Shown: positions 35,414-45,147 of the stretch, piece by piece | Numbering within the stretch: position 1 is the stretch's first letter | Layout: each line of letters opens with the position of its first letter | Assembly (NCBI RefSeq): GCF_036323475.1 | Contig: NZ_AP028934.1 | Location: 1,984,001-2,048,000, forward strand | Length of the DNA stretch: 64,000 nucleotides | Reading direction: 5' to 3' | From: Solobacterium moorei | GTDB taxonomy: Bacteria; Bacillota_I; Bacilli_A; Erysipelotrichales; Erysipelotrichaceae | Position numbers and translations under genes: made by a program | Notes under the pieces: model-generated | Database searches by the model: none | Told to the model about the DNA's origin: nothing | Seen by the model: the letters and a program-made list of their open reading frames with translations, nothing else

Positions 35414-35491
35414 TTATTCCTCTACTTTCTCTGCTTTGTTGTTGCTTAATTCTTCTAACTGCTCTGTTGTTAAAGCTAAATCTTCATTCAT
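35414..35491 (-). CDS. Very small phage-encoded acidic peptide (25 residues)
   Basis: ATG at 35491 has AAAGAGG about 9 bases upstream and the frame ends 3 bases before the endolysin start. The peptide is acidic and predicted helical (LALTTEQLEELSNNKAEKVEE). It lies directly after the 3' end of the group II intron. It may be a real short gene like the small proteins near phage tail-fibre genes, or mainly a translational lead-in to the endolysin. Confidence 0.45.
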   Translation of the reverse strand: MNEDLALTTEQLEELSNNKAEKVEE

Positions 35492-35562
35492 GATTCATCC
35501 TCTTTCTATCTAATAGAGTAGAGTGAGAATATCTTATCCAGATATTCCTCGACCCTCTCATT

Positions 35563-35593
35563 GCACCGTACATACGGGTCTCGTATACGGCGC
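35563..35593 (-). ncRNA. Group II intron domain V
   Basis: A compact hairpin on the minus strand runs from GCGCCGTATAC through a short loop to GTACGGTGC. The CGC at the 5' side fits the catalytic triad of class C introns. It lies 22 bases after the reverse transcriptase stop. Confidence 0.8.
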
Positions 35594-35615
35594 TACATTT
35601 GTATTGTTTCTACCT

Positions 35616-36911
35616 TTACTTAGATTGATAATATTCTAGTGGATTGATTAATCCCGGTCTGTCTTTGCTTTTCATCGATAGTACCTTTGGACTCAATAAG
35701 AATTTTATTGTGTTTCCATTTGCCTGTCGATATAGACCTAGTCTAGTATTGGCTGTACTGTAGATTCTTTCATCAGAGATATTGACCTTGAGTATCCGAT
35801 TTAGACTTTGTAGGTTGGTATAGATACGTTTTGGTTTCTTCCATTGTTTTAGAATTATCACACGTATCTTGTGTCGCAACCATTCTCCAAATTCTTTTAA
35901 GAAGGTCTTCATCGAGCCAATCCTGAAGTAGTTTATCCATCCTCTCACGATTTGGTTTACTTGGGTGAATACAGTCGATAAAGGAAGTGCACTTGCCTTT
36001 TTACGGCATAGCACTTCTTTTATTTTCTTACATAGTTTTTGTTTCCTATCGTATGTAGGCATACTTTTCCATCCATCTTTGTTTTTCCAGAACGTGAAGC
36101 CAAGAAACGAACTATTGCTAGGTCTTACTACTTTTGTTTTTGTCATGTTGACCTTTAGAAATAGTTTTCTTTCTAGCCAACTTGATACAGACTTCATGAC
36201 TCTGTTGGCTGACATCTCACTCTTCACGAGGATATTACAGTCATCTGCGTATCTTACGAATCTTAGCCCTCTGCTTTCCAGTTCCTTATCAAACCTATCT
36301 AGGTAGATATTGGATAATATTGGACTGAGCGGACCTCCTTGTGGAACTCCTTCTTCATTTCTGTGGATGATTCCATCTTCCATGATTCCAGCCCTCAAAA
36401 AGGACCTTACGAGATGTAGCGTTACATCATCTTTTACTTTCTCTCTAAGTATGGATATCAACTTATCATGATTCACTGTGTCAAAGTACTTTTCAATATC
36501 TAGGTCTATTACCCATTCACACCCTTCGTTTAGGTAGAAGAGTACTTCCTCCATCGCTTGGTGGGCACTTCTGTTTGGTCTGAATCCGTAACTATGCTCA
36601 CTAAAGCACTCGTCATAGAGTTCACTAAACACTTGTGCCACTGCTTGTTGGATTACTCTATCCACTACAACGGGTATCCCCAATGGTCTTTTCTTTCCAT
36701 TTGGTTTTGGGATATAGACTCTTTTTACTGCCCGAGGTCTGTATTTCTTTTCCCATATCGAAGTTTTGATTTCTTCTATATGTTTACTGAAGTATTCGTC
36801 AATTTCTTCCACAGACATCTTGTCAATGCCCGATGCACCTTTATTACTCTTGACTCTTTTCATCGCCTCTTGTAAGTTCTTTTGACTTAGAATCTTGTCC
36901 ATTAATTCCAT
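35616..36911 (-). CDS. Group II intron reverse transcriptase/maturase
   Basis: This 431-residue intron-encoded protein has RT blocks including KKYRPRAVKRVYIPKPNGKK-like residues (here EKKYRPRAVKRVYIPKPNGK), the active-site FVRYADDCNILV, and GVPQGGPLSPILSNIYLD. A maturase (X) domain follows with FRIGSMKTFLKEFGEWLRHK. The protein ends soon after, with no HNH endonuclease, as in class C. ATG 36911 has AAGGAGGAG upstream; longer frames are less likely. The frame is intact. Confidence 0.95.
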   Translation of the reverse strand: MELMDKILSQKNLQEAMKRVKSNKGASGIDKMSVEEIDEYFSKHIEEIKTSIWEKKYRPRAVKRVYIPKPNGKKRPLGIPVVVDRVIQQAVAQVFSELYDECFSEHSYGFRPNRSAHQAMEEVLFYLNEGCEWVIDLDIEKYFDTVNHDKLISILREKVKDDVTLHLVRSFLRAGIMEDGIIHRNEEGVPQGGPLSPILSNIYLDRFDKELESRGLRFVRYADDCNILVKSEMSANRVMKSVSSWLERKLFLKVNMTKTKVVRPSNSSFLGFTFWKNKDGWKSMPTYDRKQKLCKKIKEVLCRKKASALPLSTVFTQVNQIVRGWINYFRIGSMKTFLKEFGEWLRHKIRVIILKQWKKPKRIYTNLQSLNRILKVNISDERIYSTANTRLGLYRQANGNTIKFLLSPKVLSMKSKDRPGLINPLEYYQSK

Positions 36912-37450
36912 GGCTGCTCCTCCTTCTATTGCACAAATAATGAAATTCTCTTCTTGCCTTTTCACCATCCATAGTTACGTTCTATGGTTCTAGGTGATAT
37001 CTCAATTCCAGAGTATTCATTTTCTTACATATAGTGATTTGCACTATACAAACATTAACCCCTTCAGTACTGGTGTATACCTACTATGGGCTCAGCTGAC
37101 TTCTTGTGATAGACCTTTTCCGACCGATGGTACTATAGTTGTTTGAAAACGTCTAGGATTCATCGTCCACAAGACCTCACAGGGTAAGTCACATACCTTT
37201 CTCTCTTCTTTCACAAGTTCCTGATTTACTGTTTTGGTTTTACGTTTACCTTTTGGGCTTCGATTTGTAGAGCAATCTCACCCTCCATTTAGCCTTATAT
37301 CAGATTTCTGTTCGTAACCTCGAAAGAATCGCTACACCACTTCCTTCACCCAAAGCCTCACGGCTTACGGCTTGTGGTTCGCTACGCTTGGCGGTAACTA
37401 CCTACGACTGGACTTTCACCAGTTAGGTTTGCGACATGCCCGTCACACTC

Positions 37451-37477
37451 TAAAAAGGCGACTGATTAAGCCGCCTT
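37451..37477 (-). terminator. Phage tail-operon terminator, 5' exon of the intron
   Basis: AAGGCG and CGCCTT form a stem on the minus strand followed by TTT. It lies right after the stop of the last tail gene, and the intron starts 3 bases beyond. Confidence 0.8.
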
Positions 37478-37496
37478 AATAGCCTTAATTTTTTAT

Positions 37497-38165
37497 TTAT
37501 TTTCCATCCCACTCTTTCCAAGCTGAAGAAATACTTGGTTCGTGGTTTTTGTTATCGGCCCACTTCGATATCCATAGCTTGCCGTTGTGGCGAACGATAT
37601 CACCGATATTGTAGATTTTGTTTTTATCGTAATCTTTGTAGGTATCTTCCACCGTGACTTCTTTGTAATAACGTAGTGCTTTTTCTGGAGGCTCATTCTT
37701 GTTCGATATAACGTCCTCTTTCACTTCGTACGGCTTGTTGTTATGTTTGAACCGCTCGCCCTTTTTGTACGGAAACTTGTACTCGTTCCACGGATCCAAA
37801 AATTCGCACCATTGGATTACAAATTTTGGAGATAAAACATTTAGACCAGCGACTGCACATAATCGCAACGCTTCGCTCTTCGCTCTCTCTTTGGCTAGGT
37901 CTATTTCACTTTGAGGAACCTCTTTAAAGAAAAGCGTTATACGATAATCTACAGCTTCTTTGTCAACATTAAAACTAAGAAGTTTTAAGTTCCCTAAAGC
38001 AGTGATTTTATTATCTCCCTCGACCTTAGCATTTGACACATTCTCTTGCGACATATCCTCTACGATTAGCTTAACATCTTCTAGTTTACATTTTTTCCCA
38101 ATTTGAGTTTGGGTTAGATAATCAACGGTATAGAAGTGCCCATTATTTAACGTTATTTTTGCCAT
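37497..38165 (-). CDS. Phage tail-associated protein with carbohydrate-binding module
   Basis: This 222-residue protein starts MAKITLNNGHFYTVDYLTQT and has an uncharacterised N-terminal half. Its C-terminus (about residues 175-220) shows the CBM5/12-like pattern YNIGDIVRHNGKLWISKW ... SAWKEW. This suggests binding to cell-wall or capsule glycans and a role in host recognition. It is the last gene before the terminator and intron. Confidence 0.65.
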   Translation of the reverse strand: MAKITLNNGHFYTVDYLTQTQIGKKCKLEDVKLIVEDMSQENVSNAKVEGDNKITALGNLKLLSFNVDKEAVDYRITLFFKEVPQSEIDLAKERAKSEALRLCAVAGLNVLSPKFVIQWCEFLDPWNEYKFPYKKGERFKHNNKPYEVKEDVISNKNEPPEKALRYYKEVTVEDTYKDYDKNKIYNIGDIVRHNGKLWISKWADNKNHEPSISSAWKEWDGK

Positions 38166-38168
38166 TTT

Positions 38169-39917
38169 TTACGCCTCCTTCTTGATAAATAGTCCATGTA
38201 TTGTAACTTTTCCGCTAGGAGACGACCAGTTTGTCCACGAATTGAACACATGCACCACACAGCTATCTGAATATATAGATTTAATAGATGCAACAACGGC
38301 AGTTTCGGAATACACTCTGTAAATATCTATTAACTCATACCCTGCGGGTACAGTAAAAGGTACTGTAATATATGCGGCGATCATTGAGCCTAATGCTGGG
38401 TATGTTGCAGAAAACTCTCTTCGTACAAGAAAAGTATTTTGCCCTTTTATTCCAATTCCCCCACTTGCAATCAATTTGCCGGCTGCGTATGTGGTTCCTA
38501 CCGTAGTCATGTCGCCCTCGTTATAAATTCCACATGGATTATTTCCATTTCGTCGAACCCACAGCATGTGAAAACTGGCTGTGAGTTTTCCAAGAATCAT
38601 GGCCCAAAGATTACCGGAAAGTGTGTAAGTACGCTCTGTAGACTGGCCATAATAATCCGTAATAGTAAGTGTTAGCTTGTAGTTTTTATCGTAGCTATAT
38701 CCACTTACACGTTGCTTAACAATTACATTATTTCCGTTAGAAGTATACGAACAATTTACGCTATGATTTTGCTCATCTTTAATTACTATTTTTAACTGAT
38801 TATTCTCACCGTTAAAAAAGGTACCTTTGGCATTTGCATACCCTTCGTTAACTGTCGGATTATCTCGCTCTGCGTTGAAATCCGTTATGGAAGGATAGAA
38901 GTATGGAACGTAGGTTCCATGCCAATTTCGTATCGTTTTAAAGCCCCTACTGTCTTCGATGACAAACTGTATATCCCCATCTGTCATCCCCTCTAAATTC
39001 GTGCTATACAAGCTATCTGAGAGTGATAAAGGATACTGCTGTTTATTATGTAACGCATATACATTTTTAACAGTTGAATATCCCCTTACTTCTATCTGCA
39101 TGGATAGTTTTTTCTTGGATAAATAGCGGAATACTTTATCTTCTGGAATTTTGCTATTTCCGATTTCCTTTACAGTTGCAGAGCTAATAACAGGACCATA
39201 TCTTTCTTCAGGCAAATCAATGAAAAAGCCAATATTCATAGAGCCAATCATCGTGGCGTTCGGATCACCGCTAGAATACGTTCCAACCCCAAGATAGCCA
39301 TAAATATATCTACCATTTGTAGAATATTTCAGCATTTCTTCTGTCGGTCTAAACGTGTATTCAGTGTCGATATTGTTTGTATTAAGCCATTTATATCCGC
39401 TATCACCAATTACCCATACGAGCGAGTGACGATATGCAGGAACTTTTTTATCAAGAACTAACGTAATTGTATCCGTTCCATCAAGCTTTACACGATTCTT
39501 TCCGTTTTTCCAAGAAGGAACACTCGCTCGGGGAATATTAGGAAGTTCAATAGAACCATCTAAGTATGCATCAGCTGCAGAAAAGTAAAAACTTAAATTC
39601 GCATTAATACTTGTCGAGTAGTTACCACTGTTGTCGTGATAAGCCCAGAAGCCTCCACTTATTAATGTTCCACTTCCATTCAGTGTACCACCGCCAGATA
39701 CATCGGAACATCCTGTTGCAGTAAATGTCCAAGATCCAGAATAGATATAACCACTATTCATGGTATATGTTACTTGTGTTTCTACGTAATCCCTATTTAA
39801 TTCAATACTATGATATTGAGGATTAATACGCGCTAATAATTGATAAGTTACGTTTGCTGCACCAGGTGTTCGTGTAGCTTCAGAAACAACTTTCCAGTTT
39901 TCATTTAACAAGACCAT
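38169..39917 (-). CDS. Phage tail fibre-like structural protein (DUF859-like)
   Basis: This 582-residue protein is rich in beta-strand patterns and glycine (DVSGGGTLNGSGTLISGG). Repeated Ig-like segments follow. It resembles DUF859-type phage minor structural proteins seen after tail-tip genes. It is probably a tail fibre or receptor-binding protein. The start overlaps the stop of the previous gene by one base. Confidence 0.65.
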   Translation of the reverse strand: MVLLNENWKVVSEATRTPGAANVTYQLLARINPQYHSIELNRDYVETQVTYTMNSGYIYSGSWTFTATGCSDVSGGGTLNGSGTLISGGFWAYHDNSGNYSTSINANLSFYFSAADAYLDGSIELPNIPRASVPSWKNGKNRVKLDGTDTITLVLDKKVPAYRHSLVWVIGDSGYKWLNTNNIDTEYTFRPTEEMLKYSTNGRYIYGYLGVGTYSSGDPNATMIGSMNIGFFIDLPEERYGPVISSATVKEIGNSKIPEDKVFRYLSKKKLSMQIEVRGYSTVKNVYALHNKQQYPLSLSDSLYSTNLEGMTDGDIQFVIEDSRGFKTIRNWHGTYVPYFYPSITDFNAERDNPTVNEGYANAKGTFFNGENNQLKIVIKDEQNHSVNCSYTSNGNNVIVKQRVSGYSYDKNYKLTLTITDYYGQSTERTYTLSGNLWAMILGKLTASFHMLWVRRNGNNPCGIYNEGDMTTVGTTYAAGKLIASGGIGIKGQNTFLVRREFSATYPALGSMIAAYITVPFTVPAGYELIDIYRVYSETAVVASIKSIYSDSCVVHVFNSWTNWSSPSGKVTIHGLFIKKEA

Positions 39918-42106
39918 TAATTAACATCTCCAATCCAATTAATAATAGATGCATCAATCTTTGCCGTCTTAATTGAACCCCCAACAAAACTTGTAATTTC
40001 TGCTTCGATATTCTTAGCTTCGATACGATGTGCTCCTGCGCATAGATACTCCAGTACCTTTAGATATGCGAGCATGCTGTCGACTTTATCGAAACGAGCT
40101 AATAATTTACCGTCTGAAGCGACGATACTAACACCGCTTGCATCAATAGTAGTAACTGTATCTTCTTTATCAGATCCGATATGAAGACCTTTATTATCAA
40201 GTTGTTCTTCTATTTCATTGATTGTCTTATCGTACTCAGATTTCTGAACTGTTCTGTTAAATCCGTCAGCAGTTTGTTTCTCCAAAGTACTTAATCCTGT
40301 TTGCACAGTTTTAAGTTCATTTTTAGTTTCACTAGTTTGCACCACGAGATGAGTAATACTGTCATTTAACTGAGCTATGTTTGACTTGTTACTAATTGAT
40401 ATATCCACTAAGCCATTCAACACTTCATCTAATACACCATCTGAATATCCTGTGCTGTCATCTGTGAATATGGTTTTGTATCGTACCCATATCCATGCAT
40501 CTTTTGGTTTCTCAGGTTGAGTTGTGCTCCACGTACCACCTGTTATTTCTGTCTTGGAAGTTGACAAATAGTATTCAGGATACACCTGTTTAATCCCTCT
40601 ACCAGCTTTACCTGCTATTGACGGAGAATATACGTCTGATGTTGTTTTATCACTGTAGGTATATGTAATCTTAGTCCATAGCGTATAGCCTTCATTAACA
40701 AGTGGTATATTCTCTAACCACTGACCGGTTGGAGGTACTATAGAGCTCGTACTCGCTTGATACGTTAGCTTGGGATTACCAACAATCCCCCTACCTGCAT
40801 CACCTTTAATGCCCGTCAGTTCAAATGGATCGTGTTTGATTTCAGAACCATTGGCCAATACATCTGCAAGCATGTACCACATGCGCTGTCCTGCTATTGA
40901 TGGAGGCTTTGTGGTAGACCATGCCGAATCTGTCTTGGACGGTTTATCTTCTGATGTCGTTTGCAGATAGTATTGCTTTGTACCAGAAACTGTTCCAGCA
41001 GAAATATTTTCAACTTGTGTCTTAATCTTGTTTGTTTCAATTTGCAGATTACCTACATCGCCTTTTGCATCTTCAAGATTCTTTGCAACGATTTCAAGCT
41101 TGTTTGCATCTTGATCCACTTTAACCTGTAGGCGTTTAATCCTAACTTTATCGGAAACCTTAGTAACAACAGAATCGACATTCTTTAACGCAACCTCTCC
41201 GTCAAGTTCGACTACTGACTGTGTACCTACATACTTTCGCTTAATACTTAGGACGATACACTTGTTGCCGTCATATGTGGCCGTATCGCCTAATTTGATC
41301 GTATCTTTACCAAAGGTTTTTAAACCTGACATACCATAGAACGATTGGCCTTTATACTTCGCTAAAATTGCATCTGTATATGTTTGGCTATCGCAATAGG
41401 AATTGTTTGCATCGATGTAGATTGTCTTTCCTGCATCGTTTCCTGAAGCAATCAAATTAACGCCGTCATCATATGCAACACGTGAGATGATTATCAGATC
41501 TGTTTTTTCAAAATCTGATGTAAATTCTATATCGTGATTAGTAGCAAAGAGATTTCTGAAAATAAGCGTATTTGACTCATTTATGAGTGCGTTTGTTCCG
41601 CTTAATTCAGCAATCCAACCAATGTAATCACGCATAATAATTGTTGAGTCTATCCACTGTGCTTTTTTGTTCAGTACAGTATTTGATAAATCTGTTTTAT
41701 CAATGCTGACACCAGCCAATCTAGACATCTCATCTAATTGCTGCGAGATAGTTGGATATTTATCCTTTTCATAAGTTAACTCACTTTTATACGGCTTATT
41801 AAACTTAATCATCACGTCATACAAATTCAGCGATAACTTCTTTGTGTATTTCTCTGGAGCTTCTTGGACGATGAATTCTTGTGTCGGAATTTCCCTACTA
41901 TCAGCTTCTTTTAAATCAATCAAAAAGGTGTTCCCAGCACAATCACTAAGAACACCATCTGTATTGTTTAAATCGAGATCCAACATCATGCTTGGAGTGT
42001 TACCCAAAAGTCTATCCTCTTGCATGCTGTTAGACGAATCGAACGATACAACTAGGTCTGTTATTTCAACAGGTGTTGCGGTTCCTTTTTTTATATAGAC
42101 TTTCAT
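39917..42106 (-). CDS. Phage tail-tip protein (Tal/endopeptidase-like minor structural protein)
   Basis: This 729-residue protein has an N-terminal tail-hub-like domain (about 1-330; LVVSFDSSNSMQEDRLLGNT, TYEKDKYPTISQQLDEMSRL). A coiled coil follows (VKVDQDANKLEIVAKNLEDA), then repeated Gly-rich segments of collar type (DSAWSTTKPPSIAGQRMWYM and TWSTTQPEKPKDAWIWVRYK) and a C-terminal receptor-like part. It occupies the Tal position after the distal tail protein. Confidence 0.72.
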   Translation of the reverse strand: MKVYIKKGTATPVEITDLVVSFDSSNSMQEDRLLGNTPSMMLDLDLNNTDGVLSDCAGNTFLIDLKEADSREIPTQEFIVQEAPEKYTKKLSLNLYDVMIKFNKPYKSELTYEKDKYPTISQQLDEMSRLAGVSIDKTDLSNTVLNKKAQWIDSTIIMRDYIGWIAELSGTNALINESNTLIFRNLFATNHDIEFTSDFEKTDLIIISRVAYDDGVNLIASGNDAGKTIYIDANNSYCDSQTYTDAILAKYKGQSFYGMSGLKTFGKDTIKLGDTATYDGNKCIVLSIKRKYVGTQSVVELDGEVALKNVDSVVTKVSDKVRIKRLQVKVDQDANKLEIVAKNLEDAKGDVGNLQIETNKIKTQVENISAGTVSGTKQYYLQTTSEDKPSKTDSAWSTTKPPSIAGQRMWYMLADVLANGSEIKHDPFELTGIKGDAGRGIVGNPKLTYQASTSSIVPPTGQWLENIPLVNEGYTLWTKITYTYSDKTTSDVYSPSIAGKAGRGIKQVYPEYYLSTSKTEITGGTWSTTQPEKPKDAWIWVRYKTIFTDDSTGYSDGVLDEVLNGLVDISISNKSNIAQLNDSITHLVVQTSETKNELKTVQTGLSTLEKQTADGFNRTVQKSEYDKTINEIEEQLDNKGLHIGSDKEDTVTTIDASGVSIVASDGKLLARFDKVDSMLAYLKVLEYLCAGAHRIEAKNIEAEITSFVGGSIKTAKIDASIINWIGDVN

Positions 42107-42109
42107 ATT

Positions 42110-42484
42110 CTAGCACTCCGTTAAATCAAAGGTGTAGCCTTGGCTATAAATGCCATCACCGATAGCGATATACTTAAATTTACATTTACTGCAATACATT
42201 TTGTACGTTTTACGCCGCAGTGTTTTAATATCAAATGTTTCGACCATAAACTCTGGTGGTTCTAGCATATTCATTACTTCTGAAACCACTTCTAAGTCAT
42301 CGATAGCATAAGCCAGCGCAATCTTCAACACACGAGAACGAATACGCATACGATGCATGATTCCTTTTTTAACATCACGCAACGAACTGTCGCTGTCTAA
42401 ATCACCGTATTCAGGTTCAAACTTAGTCGGCGCAGGGAGATCTTTACCATCAATTTTAATTTTTATTAATTCATAATCAATCAT
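42110..42484 (-). CDS. Distal tail/baseplate phage protein
   Basis: This 124-residue protein is of the type found directly between tape measure and tail-tip genes (DUF6711-like). It has LIKIKIDGKDLPAPTKFEPE at the start and a C-terminal CSKCKFKYIAIGDGIYSQGY. Position and size suggest a distal tail or hub protein. Confidence 0.6.
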   Translation of the reverse strand: MIDYELIKIKIDGKDLPAPTKFEPEYGDLDSDSSLRDVKKGIMHRMRIRSRVLKIALAYAIDDLEVVSEVMNMLEPPEFMVETFDIKTLRRKTYKMYCSKCKFKYIAIGDGIYSQGYTFDLTEC

Positions 42485-42487
42485 GCT

Positions 42488-45130
42488 TTAACCTCCCTTT
42501 GCTAACTGTAGTTGTTTATTTCTTTGATCTATTAGTTTTAGCAATTTATCTCGGTCAATCACGATTCCTAGATTTTGTAGTGTCTCTAAGATTTCATACA
42601 TTAATTGGATTATTACTTCTTGACCATTACCGCCTTGTGATGCCATCAACGCATCATCTATCGCGCGTTTGGTCTGTTCATAGATCTTACTCTCAGGCGA
42701 AACGATTTCACCTTCATGGCGGTTATCACCAATTAAAGCTAATCGCGGAGCATTTGCTCCAACATATCCACCTTGCGCTAATGCTGGAATATTAGGTAAA
42801 TCTACTCGGAAGCCTTTACCACCGATAATAGGTACCCAATCCGGTACGGTGAAGCCTACACCGTTGATTCGATTAATTGCACCATTGACGATAGCAATTA
42901 CCGCATTGATTGGTCCTTTTACCACACCTGAAATCGTACTGAAAATACCACCGAAGATATCGACAATACCCTGCCAAGCTTGTTTCCAATTTCCTGTGAA
43001 TATTCCCTGAACAAAATTAATCAAGCCACCAAATATCTGTTTGATACCATCGAAAATTTGTTGTGTTCCACTGAAGAACGCCATTACGATTCCGTTGATA
43101 AACTTAAACGATGAGCTGAAATTTGTTCCGAAAACTCTATCCAAGAATCCTAAGAATGTACGAAGGATCTCCTGGACTCCTTGCATAGCTTTATCAACAT
43201 CTAATGTGAAGATACCAATCAAGAAATCAGAAAAGCCTTTAAACATCGAAGTTGCGCTCTTCAACAACTCATCAACGAATTTGCCAAGAACTGCAAATGC
43301 ATCTAGCATTGCTCCTTTAATGAAGTCCGCTAGTGGAGATAAGATATTGTTCCAAACCCATGCGACACCTGCTCCAATTGCTTCAATGGCAGGTTTCCAA
43401 CCATTCCACACATCTACAATTGTTTTTAATGCAATGCTTAGGACTGTGACCAAGAAATTGGCTATTGGTGCAAGTACGTTATTCCAAAGTGAAAGCAGTC
43501 CGCTAAAGAGTACATCAACTGCTTTAACAAACACCTGTGCTAAGAAGGTAGCAATCGGTACGATGACCGTGTTGAATACATCTAGCAGAAATGCACCTAA
43601 AGGAACTAAAACGTTATTCCATAGTTTGCTTAGAATGCCTAACAAGCTATCCAGTGCTGTCTGTACTAAAGCTCTAAAATCGCTACTTGTCTGATACAAA
43701 TAGATTAGAGCTGCAGATACCGCCGCAACAATCGCAGCAAAGAATAAAGCCGTTCCAGTTGCTGTACCAAAGACTGCCTGCAACGATGTCAACACACCTT
43801 CACCGTTAGCTATACCTGTGAAGAAAGTAGAGAACCCTGTTGCTAATGCCTTGAGCGGTGCTAAAAGTCCAGTGAAGACACCTTTAATAGCACTCCAATT
43901 CTTTATGATTCCAAAAGTCGCAAATCCTGCAAACATTCCTCCTAAAAGCGAGGTGATGATTACTTTGTGGTCTTTTAGAAATCCTGTAACTTTATCGAAT
44001 ATGCCCTTAACACGATCATAGATCTCATCTACTCCGCTCATGTCGATTGAGCCATCAGGAATACCTAAAGAGCCAAAGTCGGCACCACCGCCTCCAGCGC
44101 CTCCACCTCCTCCGGAGCCTGAATCCTCTGAATCGTGCAATACGTTTAAATCATCGAAGCCAGCAAGAGCTCCTTTTAATTTATCTGCGGCTTTACCTGC
44201 CTTGCCAAGTCCAGATGTTAATCCACCTGCAGCTGCGCCAGCCTTACCTATATTGGATGCTATTGCTCCTGTAGCACCTGCCGCGCCTTTGCCACCAGTG
44301 ATTAACCTTGTAAAAGCGACAAAGTAATTAGCAAGTGTCTGTAGGCCTCCTAGAATGACGTTTATGACGCCGATAATTGGAGTTAATACATTTATCAAAC
44401 CTTGGCCAATTGTCGCCTTAAGCTCTTCGAAACGAAGTGATAAGACACGTGTACTATTTGCCCAGCCGTCTGATGTTCTTTCGAAGTCTCCTGCAGCATT
44501 AGATAACGCATTCTGTACAAACGCCAATCGTAATGCTACCTTTTCTTGCTCTGACATCTTGGCTGTTGTTTTACCGAAGCCATTCGCCAAAGCATATTCA
44601 TCAAGAGCCGATTGAGTCATAACGACACCCAAGCTCTTGAGTGATTCTGTTTCACCTGTAAATACAGATTTCAACTTAGTGAATGCCTCATCATTCGATA
44701 GGTTATAGAACGATGCTACATCACCTGTTAATGTTGTGATAGCCGAAGCCATATCGTATGATGCAGCTTCTCCGTAACCAAATGCCTGCGCCATAGAACC
44801 AAGTTGTCCCATGTACTCTTTGGCTACCTTTTGCGACATACCAATACTTGTTATTGCGTTACGTGCAAATTCGTCTACACGTTTTGACATTGTAGGGAAT
44901 GTAACGTCAACAACGTTTTGGACTTCAGCAAGGTCAGAGCCCAATTGAATACATTGCGATCCGAATCTCGCTAAAGCTGTAATAGCCAATACTTTGCCAA
45001 TCGTAGCGCCAATAGCATTAAATCTTCCAGTTAAGATGCTATCTGCCTTATTCGCAACTTTCGCTACATCTTTTTCAAGATTGTCGTTAAGCTTGACACC
45101 TAATTCAACGGACCCTACTTCTGTTGCCAT
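42488..45130 (-). CDS. Phage tail tape measure protein
   Basis: This 880-residue protein sets tail length. The N-terminus is helical with a TP901-like tape-measure region (ATEVGSVELGVKLNDNLEKD, VVDVTFPTMSKRVDEFA). A Gly-rich linker follows, and then hydrophobic helices (ITSLLGGMFAGFATFGIIKN) and repeated LWNNVLVPLGAFL/LWNNVLAPIANFL motifs. The Trp-Asn repeats at about residues 500-600 are typical. Confidence 0.9.
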   Translation of the reverse strand: MATEVGSVELGVKLNDNLEKDVAKVANKADSILTGRFNAIGATIGKVLAITALARFGSQCIQLGSDLAEVQNVVDVTFPTMSKRVDEFARNAITSIGMSQKVAKEYMGQLGSMAQAFGYGEAASYDMASAITTLTGDVASFYNLSNDEAFTKLKSVFTGETESLKSLGVVMTQSALDEYALANGFGKTTAKMSEQEKVALRLAFVQNALSNAAGDFERTSDGWANSTRVLSLRFEELKATIGQGLINVLTPIIGVINVILGGLQTLANYFVAFTRLITGGKGAAGATGAIASNIGKAGAAAGGLTSGLGKAGKAADKLKGALAGFDDLNVLHDSEDSGSGGGGGAGGGGADFGSLGIPDGSIDMSGVDEIYDRVKGIFDKVTGFLKDHKVIITSLLGGMFAGFATFGIIKNWSAIKGVFTGLLAPLKALATGFSTFFTGIANGEGVLTSLQAVFGTATGTALFFAAIVAAVSAALIYLYQTSSDFRALVQTALDSLLGILSKLWNNVLVPLGAFLLDVFNTVIVPIATFLAQVFVKAVDVLFSGLLSLWNNVLAPIANFLVTVLSIALKTIVDVWNGWKPAIEAIGAGVAWVWNNILSPLADFIKGAMLDAFAVLGKFVDELLKSATSMFKGFSDFLIGIFTLDVDKAMQGVQEILRTFLGFLDRVFGTNFSSSFKFINGIVMAFFSGTQQIFDGIKQIFGGLINFVQGIFTGNWKQAWQGIVDIFGGIFSTISGVVKGPINAVIAIVNGAINRINGVGFTVPDWVPIIGGKGFRVDLPNIPALAQGGYVGANAPRLALIGDNRHEGEIVSPESKIYEQTKRAIDDALMASQGGNGQEVIIQLMYEILETLQNLGIVIDRDKLLKLIDQRNKQLQLAKGG

Positions 45131-45147
45131 CTAATCACCTCTCATTT

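Larger units (their letters stand above)
35513..37448 (-). mobile_element. Group IIC intron with reverse transcriptase
   Basis: The 5' end GTGTGAC lies at 37448 and a typical 3' region near 35513. Domain V is at 35563-35593 and a domain VI-like hairpin (GAATATC/GATATTC) follows. The intron encodes a reverse transcriptase lacking an endonuclease domain. It sits 3-6 bases after the T-run of a terminator in the same orientation, the hallmark target of class C introns. Exact 3' boundary is inferred. Confidence 0.88.

Noticed and set aside
43041-43694. 217-residue plus-strand frame opposite the tape measure gene
   Set aside because: Antisense shadow of repeated tape-measure codons; no plus-strand gene context in the prophage.
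44040-44327. Pro-rich plus-strand frame opposite the tape measure gene
   Set aside because: It is the complement of the Gly-rich linker codons of the tape measure protein and has no start signal.
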